The notes below the pieces were generated by a model. The model worked only from the letters and a program-made list of their open reading frames with translations, was not told the origin of the DNA and did no database searches. This document shows, in pieces, positions 57,851 to 64,000 of a stretch of 64,000 nt of DNA (the first letter of the stretch is position 1; every line of letters begins with the position of its first letter). A program made the translations under genes and the position numbers. Origin of the DNA: Paramacrobiotus metropolitanus (lineage: Eukaryota; Tardigrada; Eutardigrada; Parachela; Macrobiotidae); contig NW_026570245.1 of the NCBI RefSeq assembly GCF_019649055.1, positions 992,001 to 1,056,000 of the forward strand. Direction: 5' to 3'.

Positions 57851-60800
57851 ATGGATGGGTTTTCTGGTCAAAACAATCTCCGTAATTGTGGCGGAAACAA
57901 CAGCGCACCGGCTTCAACCGATCCCAGACGCTGGCGTTTGATCTGCGACTCCGGACGACATACATGGAGATATTATGAACAACTTGAGAAGCTGCCTAGG
58001 GAGCAAAATTTTTTGGAACAACATGCGCTGGGACTGACTATAACTGTAGGTATCGGAGTTATTCCTGATTTCTAGCCGGGCTGTAACATCCTGAAAATGC
58101 GGTATACATATATGACTGGCCGCCGTTAGCATATAAATGATTCAGTTACCCTCTAGCTTTCTTGAAATAAAATTCATCGGCAGTATAATCTGAAACTCTT
58201 TATTCCATTATTATCTTTGGACGTTGGTGCGTATGTAAATTGCCATTTAAACGATTATGACAGTTACCAGTTAGAAATACACTGAAGATAAAATAAGTAA
58301 CGAAACATATAACAAAGATGTGTGCGAAATTGCTTATGTCGATTAAATATTATAGTGTGTAATTCAACGTATCTGTGATGATTGTCGTCTACAGAAAGAT
58401 GCTGATGAGAAATGTAATGGCAGAGCGAATACTGCTGAAAATGCCCTTCAAAGAGGAATGACGTTTTACGCAAATCTACAAGCGGAAGATGGACATTGGC
58501 CGAGTGATTACAGCGGGCCTCTTTTTCTTATTCCGGTGCTGCTTATTGCTTGTTATGTAACAAATACCTCCATTTCCGATGCTCAAAGGAAAGAGATGGT
58601 TCGGTATTTGCGTTCCGCGCAACGTGTGGATGGTGGATGGGGGTAATCATATTCAAGCTAAGGCGTTCGAATGCGCGCCACTGCAGTTTTGGCGACAGGC
58701 AAGCATACGTTAGACTATCCCGTTTTCTTATCAGGCTTTACATCGAAGGACCGGGAACAGTATTCGGAACCACCTTTAATTACTGTGCTATGCGCATTTT
58801 GGGCATTGGTGGTAATGATCCTGATTTGGTTCGGGCCAGGAAATATTTGCACCGGTTAGGTAGGGTGGAAAATCGACTTTGTGTGTTTACGTTATAATAT
58901 ACGAGTAAATCTTAACGAAGCATGGATTGCAAGTACGGGAAAAAATTATTAATGACATATATGGATATACTGTGTTAAAATGTTTAGCATGCTAGACATT
59001 TAAATTTTTTAACAGACTGCGCAGTCTTTGATTTTTAGGAGGAGCATTGACCATTCCATCGTGGGGCAAGTTCTGGTTGTCGGTGTTGAATGTATACGAC
59101 TACGACGGGATGCACAGCATATTCCCGGAGATGTGGCTGCTTCCGGAATGGGTACCCATTCACCCATCGAAGTTGTGGTGTCACTGCCGACAAGTGTACC
59201 TTCCGATGGGATACTGCTACGGACGCCGGTTGAAGGCAGCGGAAACGGATTTGGTGCGACAGCTGCGGCAAGAGCTGTACGTGGAGGATTATTCCACCAT
59301 TCAGTGGAAAGCGCATCGGGATAATGTATCGCCAGCGGACCTTTACACACCCCACAGCTGGCTTCTAAAACTGGCATACGGTACAATGTACATACATTCA
59401 CGCATACTATTACGACCACGAAGAATTGTTTTATTTCAAGAACAGTGAATTCTTTATCAGTTCATACAGGAAGGTATATGCAGTGTTGTATGGATGAATA
59501 TGCACTATTGTATGTTTAGTTATCTATGATTATACGCGCTGTTGTACGTTTAGTTTTCTTGGACTATTACGAAAAGTGGCACATACCGTTTATCCGAGAA
59601 AAAGCTTTGGGAAGGTGCTACGACAACATTTGCGCCGATGACGAGTTCACTAACTTCATCAATATTGGCGCGGTACATCGTTCTAAGAAGGATGAAAATT
59701 TTATGAAACTTTCCTCGATAAATTCAAACACATATAAAATGCTTTTAACGAATATCTTATAGGTCACCAAAGGCCTGAATATGCTTGTGCGATGGTCAGT
59801 TGATGGCCCCCAGCACCCGGCTTTCCAAATGCACCAGGAACGCATTAGCGATTACCTGTGGCTTGGTTCGAATGGGATGAGAGTCAATGGAACCGATGGC
59901 TCACAGCTTTGGGATACCGTCTTCTCAGTTCAGGCATTCCTGGAAGTGGGTAGCTATAGCAGCAACTAAAACGCTGGTGCTGGAAAACTGCATATCACCC
60001 TGTATCATATGTACATTTTTTTATCTGCCAGGCTGGAGCCGCCAAAGACACAGCTTTTCTTCCTGTACTTCGTCGCGCCTACGAATTTATAAAATCTTCC
60101 CAAATACGCGAAGATCCTCCAAACTACACGGTATATTATCGTCAGTCTTGTAAAGTAAGTACTTCGTATACAGATCTGTACTTGCTCATCATAATGCAAC
60201 AGTTGCCGCTGTCAGGCATAATGTGGCTATCGATAATATGTTGAATACCTACAGTTTAATAACTTTGTGAAAAATAATTTATAATTAAAAAAATCAAATG
60301 AACTTATGGCATTCTAAGCAGTAGAAAGGAATACGCTACTACTTCCAAAGGAACGAGAATTCGAGAAGATAACTCTTTAGGTAATTAAGATATTTTTTGT
60401 AGCCGTTTATTTTAAGCAATCATAACGAATCACGTTTTACTGCGCAGAAATTAATTAATAAAAAAGAATGCAGCATATACTAATACTTACGAAGTAGTTC
60501 AGTTAGTTTTCTGCAGTATGGCTGGACATTTACGACACGGGATGGCGGTTGGATGACCCCTGACTGCACAGCAGAAGCCGTAAAAAGCCTCCTGTGTCTA
60601 GAACACGGTCCGGAAAGCATTGAACCAATTCCCGTGGAAAGGTTACATGGTTCCGTCAATTTGGTGCGTTGGCATTGCACCGATGTGCCGCACCGTGCAT
60701 AAAAAATACACTTAATTAAGCTCCACCACGAATATATCTGAAGTATTTCCGATTTTATCTCCCATAGATTTTGTCAGGAGGTACAGACTGTAGCAGTTGT

Positions 60801-62080
60801 ATTTTTGTTTCAGCTTATATCGCTGCAAAACAAGAGTGGAGGATTCTCCAGTTATGAAAAGCAGCGCGGAGGTCACCTTTTGGAGTTGCTGAATCCGTCG
60901 GAAATCTTTGGCGATATTATGATTGATTATTCGTACATAGAATGTACGTCTGCAGTTTTACAAGCAGTCAACTTGTACCAGAAAACTTATCCTACTTACC
61001 GAGCAAGTGAAATTCGGTATGAACTATGCTTTATAATTATGAACTTTTATAAAAGTACTCTGTATGTATTGACCATTCGTCTAGTGTTACGAGCCGAGCA
61101 TGCGTGTTTTGTAAGCGATCGTTTTTATTTCATGGAAAAAAATGAAACTTTTAACAGTCTAAACAACAATTTTGTATTCGCATGCGCTGCTCTGTGTTAG
61201 AGTAGTGCATACAGATCTGATTGTGGAAATTATACGTTGGACCAAACAGCTTTACTAAAGGTTCAATATCTATATATAAAAATGCGTCACGCGCTGGTCG
61301 TTCAAATTCTAACTGTTCTAAGTGCTTGGTTGTTTTAGTGAAATTATGCATCGCGGATTAAATTTCATAAGAAGAGAACAACGTGAAGACGGATCCTGGG
61401 AAGGTCGTTGGGGCGTGTGTTTTACATACGGCACGTGGTGGGCGCTGGAAGCTTTGGCTTGTATGGGATACCACTATAATACGGTCAAGTACGATGGCGA
61501 AAATTGTAGACAATATAAATTTTAGCTATTATTAATTACACTATGTCTCTGCATTTTCCAGTCAAAGTGAATCAGTGCGCAAAGCTTGTAGCTTCCTTAA
61601 AAATTACCAAAACGACGATGGCGGTTGGGGTGAAGACTTTGAATCCTGCAAACAGCGGAGATACATCCGTAGTCCAACATCGCATGTAATCAGTACATGT
61701 TGGGCATTATTGGGTTTAATGGCTGTCCAGTACGTTCGACTGATTTGTTTAATAATTAACTGGTGCTTTGTCACTAACACACTATCGGGTGTGCTTATAT
61801 ACACTAACGGTACCTTTATATACAGTACCCTGCCACAAGCGTTTTTCATCTCAACAATACCTTGGATTGCAGGTACCCGGAAGTGTCCATCGTGGAAAAA
61901 GGAATAAGGTTTATTGTCAGTCGCCAGTTAGAAAATGGCGACTGGCCACAGGAAGCAGTTAGCGGTGTGTTTAATAAGTCTTGTGCCATTAACTACGCCA
62001 ATTACCGGAATATTTTTCCAATTTGGACACTCGGTCGTTTTATTGCGCGCTATGGTCAGAATTTTCTTTATTATACATAA
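57851..62080 (+). CDS. oxidosqualene cyclase 2, divergent tandem paralogue
   Basis: Twelve exons in the same positions and phases as OSC1: 57851-58045, 58395-58642, 58735-58859, 59039-59380, 59554-59672, 59763-59945, 60032-60154, 60517-60663, 60814-61016, 61339-61488, 61562-61729, 61873-62080; 736 residues. All open, with canonical GT-AG splice sites. The catalytic DCTAE Asp is residue 461; [15 protein letters not shown] and the QW repeats are kept, so it should be an active cyclase. The segment before the acid is changed: [13 protein letters not shown], against [13 protein letters not shown] in OSC1. Thus Cys to Gly and Val to Thr at two specificity positions, and Pro next to the catalytic Asp. 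The Thr of GTDGSQLWD is kept. The C-terminus is different and longer ([11 protein letters not shown]). It may form a product other than lanosterol. Confidence 0.93.
59078..59325 (+). repeat. exon-4 tract identical between OSC1 and OSC2 (OSC2 copy)
   Basis: Partner of 54165-54412; encodes the segment from [10 protein letters not shown] through [13 protein letters not shown] to WKAHRDN. Confidence 0.9.
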
Positions 62081-62885
62081 AGTAATAGCAAAACTGTTGA
62101 TTATTGGTTATTTTTTATTGTTAAATATTTTCGGATTGCGATATTTGTAGTGTTTTGCAATTTAATTGTAAAACGATTCCACACTGTACTACAAAGCGGC
62201 TCTAGTCCGAATCCTGGAGCCTTTAAAACACTTTAAAACTCTTAAATCTAACCCTCGACCCGAAACGCATTCGGTCCAAGACCATACGGAAACTTAGTGC
62301 ATTGCAAAATCTGCACGCGACTTCGATACGCACAGACATTTTTTACTGATTATGGTACGAGTACAATACAGTCATACGCACTTTGTACGCATCATGCAGC
62401 TTTATGACATTTGAATTCAACAAATGATGCAAGTTCAGTGAAATGCTTAAAATCTAGTAAATCGGAATACGAACGTTAATACTGTATATCTGTAATGGCA
62501 GAAGTATTGCACGCTAATAAAAGAATTTTGCCAGAAGCGACAAACTAAACAACCTCTTTTCGTCGGTTTTCGATCGGTTTCTTCAAGTAGTTTGCAAAGT
62601 GCATTTCGGTCACAGATCATATGAGCAGCATACCGATTTACTCTCTGAAACGGATTTTCTCGAACTATACTACGGTGGCATTTTGTATGTTGTGTATATA
62701 AATATTTACACGCACATCCGGGAAGGTTCTCCTTTAGTTCTCCTATACATTTGATAGCAGCTGACGCCTTTCCAGAACATCAGCATATCAATTAGTGAAC
62801 CGGCTAATTTATTCATCCGTTGGCATTACTGACCACAATTTATTCAGTTTAGTTATCGCTGTTCTGCTTGCCTGTGGATTAATTT
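62081..62885. other. intergenic, OSC2 to last gene
   Basis: AT-rich spacer. A short hairpin (GGCTC...GAGCC near 62190-62222) is not a tRNA. A TATA-like TATATAAATA at 62695-62704 lies 182 bp before the next start codon. Confidence 0.45.
62695..62704 (+). promoter_or_regulatory. candidate TATA box of the 62.9-kb gene
   Basis: TATATAAATA on the plus strand upstream of the single-exon frame. Confidence 0.4.
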
Positions 62886-63329
62886 ATGGCCATGTCGAAA
62901 GCAAAAGTCGATGACGCTCCTCGTCGCTTCCTGGGCATCCCAATGCTGAAAGGTCACTCTCTCTTCCGCAGTCGCAGTCAGGAATCTTTCAATGAGACCA
63001 TTGAGTTCAATGATATCCCTAAAAGAACGGATTCCAGTGGTAATGTGACGGCAGCCAACAGAGAAAAGCCGTTCGCCGAAGGAATGGAAACATTCTCCAT
63101 GAGCTCCAGTTCCAAGGAAGATTTGTCAAAGATTGCCGAGAAACCACACAGTAAAGGCGTTACAAAGCCGAAACCATCACCGCGCCTAAACCGGCGCGAA
63201 ATGATGCAGGCACCGTTTCGCATGATGACGTACGACGATGTGGTGCCAGTATACGATTATTCCCTAAACGCTCCGCCGCCTGCCGGTGGTCCACCTATCC
63301 CGGGAGTTGGTGGAGGAGGACCGAATTAA
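62886..63329 (+). CDS. unrecognised 147-residue protein, single exon
   Basis: An uninterrupted ATG-to-TAA frame with coding-like composition. The N-terminus is basic (KAKVDDAPRRF), then Ser-rich stretches with RSRSQES (a possible basophilic-kinase or 14-3-3 site) and SMSSSSKEDLSK, a Lys/Pro-rich part (TKPKPSPRLNRREMM), and a Pro/Gly-rich tail (APPPAGGPPIPGVGGGG). Predicted to be largely disordered, soluble, without signal peptide or membrane span. No family is recognised. AATAAA at 63561-63566 may be its polyadenylation signal. A second Met follows two codons after the first. Confidence 0.6.
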   Translation: MAMSKAKVDDAPRRFLGIPMLKGHSLFRSRSQESFNETIEFNDIPKRTDSSGNVTAANREKPFAEGMETFSMSSSSKEDLSKIAEKPHSKGVTKPKPSPRLNRREMMQAPFRMMTYDDVVPVYDYSLNAPPPAGGPPIPGVGGGGPN

Positions 63330-63839
63330 TCTTGCACCATTAACATTAAGTACATTGTTCTCGTATTTCTCATTTTACCAAATAGCTTTACTAATGAGAG
63401 ACATTTTTTTAAAATAATCGCTGTCCAAATTGCTGACGCCAATATTACTCAGTGTACGTACGTACCTGCACGGGCTCCGTGTGCGCGTGGTATTATTAAT
63501 CTCCTGTTTTACAATGAAATACAGTACTATGTCAGTGTTATTTTTGTTCTTGGTTTCACAAATAAAGTTAACCATAACCACAGTTGCGATGCAAATACGC
63601 ATTTATTAATTTATTATTACCAAGCACACTTTAAAATCAGTGTGCGTTATTCAGTTTGTAACCGTGCTTGTAAGTACTTAATTCTGGCATGTATTTTATA
63701 GAGATAGCGGAAGTTTTTTAGCACTGACACGAACAGCGTTTGGTCTGTATTATATAATTAATCTTAACTATCTATAGACTACAATTAATGACTTCTTGCA
63801 AAAAAAGTTAAATATTTCCTCCGGCCTTCACAGTCAATG
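63330..63839. other. 3' region of the last gene
   Basis: AT-rich. AATAAA at 63561. Nothing else is supported. Confidence 0.4.
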
Positions 63840-64000
63840 CTAACGTTGTCTGTGCTTGGAACTCATTTTCCGGCATCGTTCCTGGCACATAGTGCTGGTT
63901 GCCGGTAATGGCTCATCGGAAGTATCATCTCCTCCACCCATTGACCAGCTTCTTTGCACGCGACATTTGCATCCAGTCGAAATTCCCGCAGTATCGTCAG
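63840..64000 (-). CDS. possible last exon of a minus-strand gene, cut by window end
   Basis: On the minus strand one frame is open from the window end to TAG at 63840-63842. It encodes about 52 residues with spaced cysteines (GCKCRVQR, MCQERCRKM) and an acidic GGGDDTSDEPLP stretch, and its GC content is higher than the flank. No family recognised; it could be chance. Confidence 0.3.
   Translation of the reverse strand, partial: DDTAGISTGCKCRVQRSWSMGGGDDTSDEPLPATSTMCQERCRKMSSKHRQR

Noticed and set aside
57851-62080. OSC2 as a pseudogene
   Set aside because: All twelve exons are open, phases match OSC1, splice sites are canonical and catalytic residues are kept.
62185-62225. tRNA-like T-arm
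   Set aside because: Only one short hairpin; no acceptor, anticodon or D stems can be formed around it.

Overview
This is 64 kb of a compact animal genome. Genes are split by short GT-AG introns and lie about 4 kb apart on both strands. The gene set is metazoan: TM9SF4, a leukotriene A4 hydrolase, a PX-domain SGK3 kinase, WIPI/Atg18, clan-2 cytochromes P450, a secreted peptidoglycan-recognition protein and a four-gene core histone cluster. Compactness plus this mix suggests a small-genome invertebrate such as a tardigrade or rotifer. I cannot fix the species from sequence alone. All exon boundaries were derived by hand from splice sites, reading phase and family resemblance.

Layout. 0-1.3 kb: 3' part of an ArsB/NhaD-type permease. 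1.8-5.0 kb (-): a DUF2828/von Willebrand A protein. 6.0-9.7 kb (+): an MPPE1/PGAP5-like phosphoesterase. 10.2-11.8 kb (+): a CAP secreted protein. 12.0-17.5 kb (-): TM9SF4, with a near-perfect 1.66-kb tandem duplication of exons 2-4. 20.4-21.8 kb (+): a PGRP amidase. 22.2-25.9 kb (-): an LTA4H-like M1 aminopeptidase with an N-terminal membrane anchor. 26.5-29.2 kb (+): P450 A. 30.0-34.0 kb (-): SGK3. 36.4-41.9 kb: H2B(-)/H2A.X(+) and H4(-)/H3(+), all with introns. 42.5-45.1 kb (+): P450 B, a paralogue of A with identical exon architecture. 45.9-47.3 kb (+): WIPI. 47.6-50.3 kb (-): CYP51. 52.8-57.0 kb and 57.9-62.1 kb (+): two tandem oxidosqualene cyclases. 62.9-63.3 kb (+): an unrecognised small protein.

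The most interesting region is 47.6-62.1 kb. A bona fide sterol 14-alpha-demethylase (CYP51) sits head-to-head with two tandem oxidosqualene cyclases. Together they could catalyse cyclisation of oxidosqualene and the next step, removal of the 14-alpha methyl. OSC1 keeps the lanosterol-synthase product-determining residues. OSC2 keeps the catalytic DCTAE but has changed the residues just before it, so it may make a different triterpene. A 248-bp tract of exon 4 is identical between the two cyclases although the rest has diverged, which points to gene conversion. Physical linkage of an OSC and a CYP51 recalls plant triterpene clusters and is unusual for an animal.

Other points of interest are the intron-containing, TATA-driven, apparently polyadenylated core histone set with an H2A carrying the H2A.X SQE tail, and the phase-incompatible duplication in TM9SF4.
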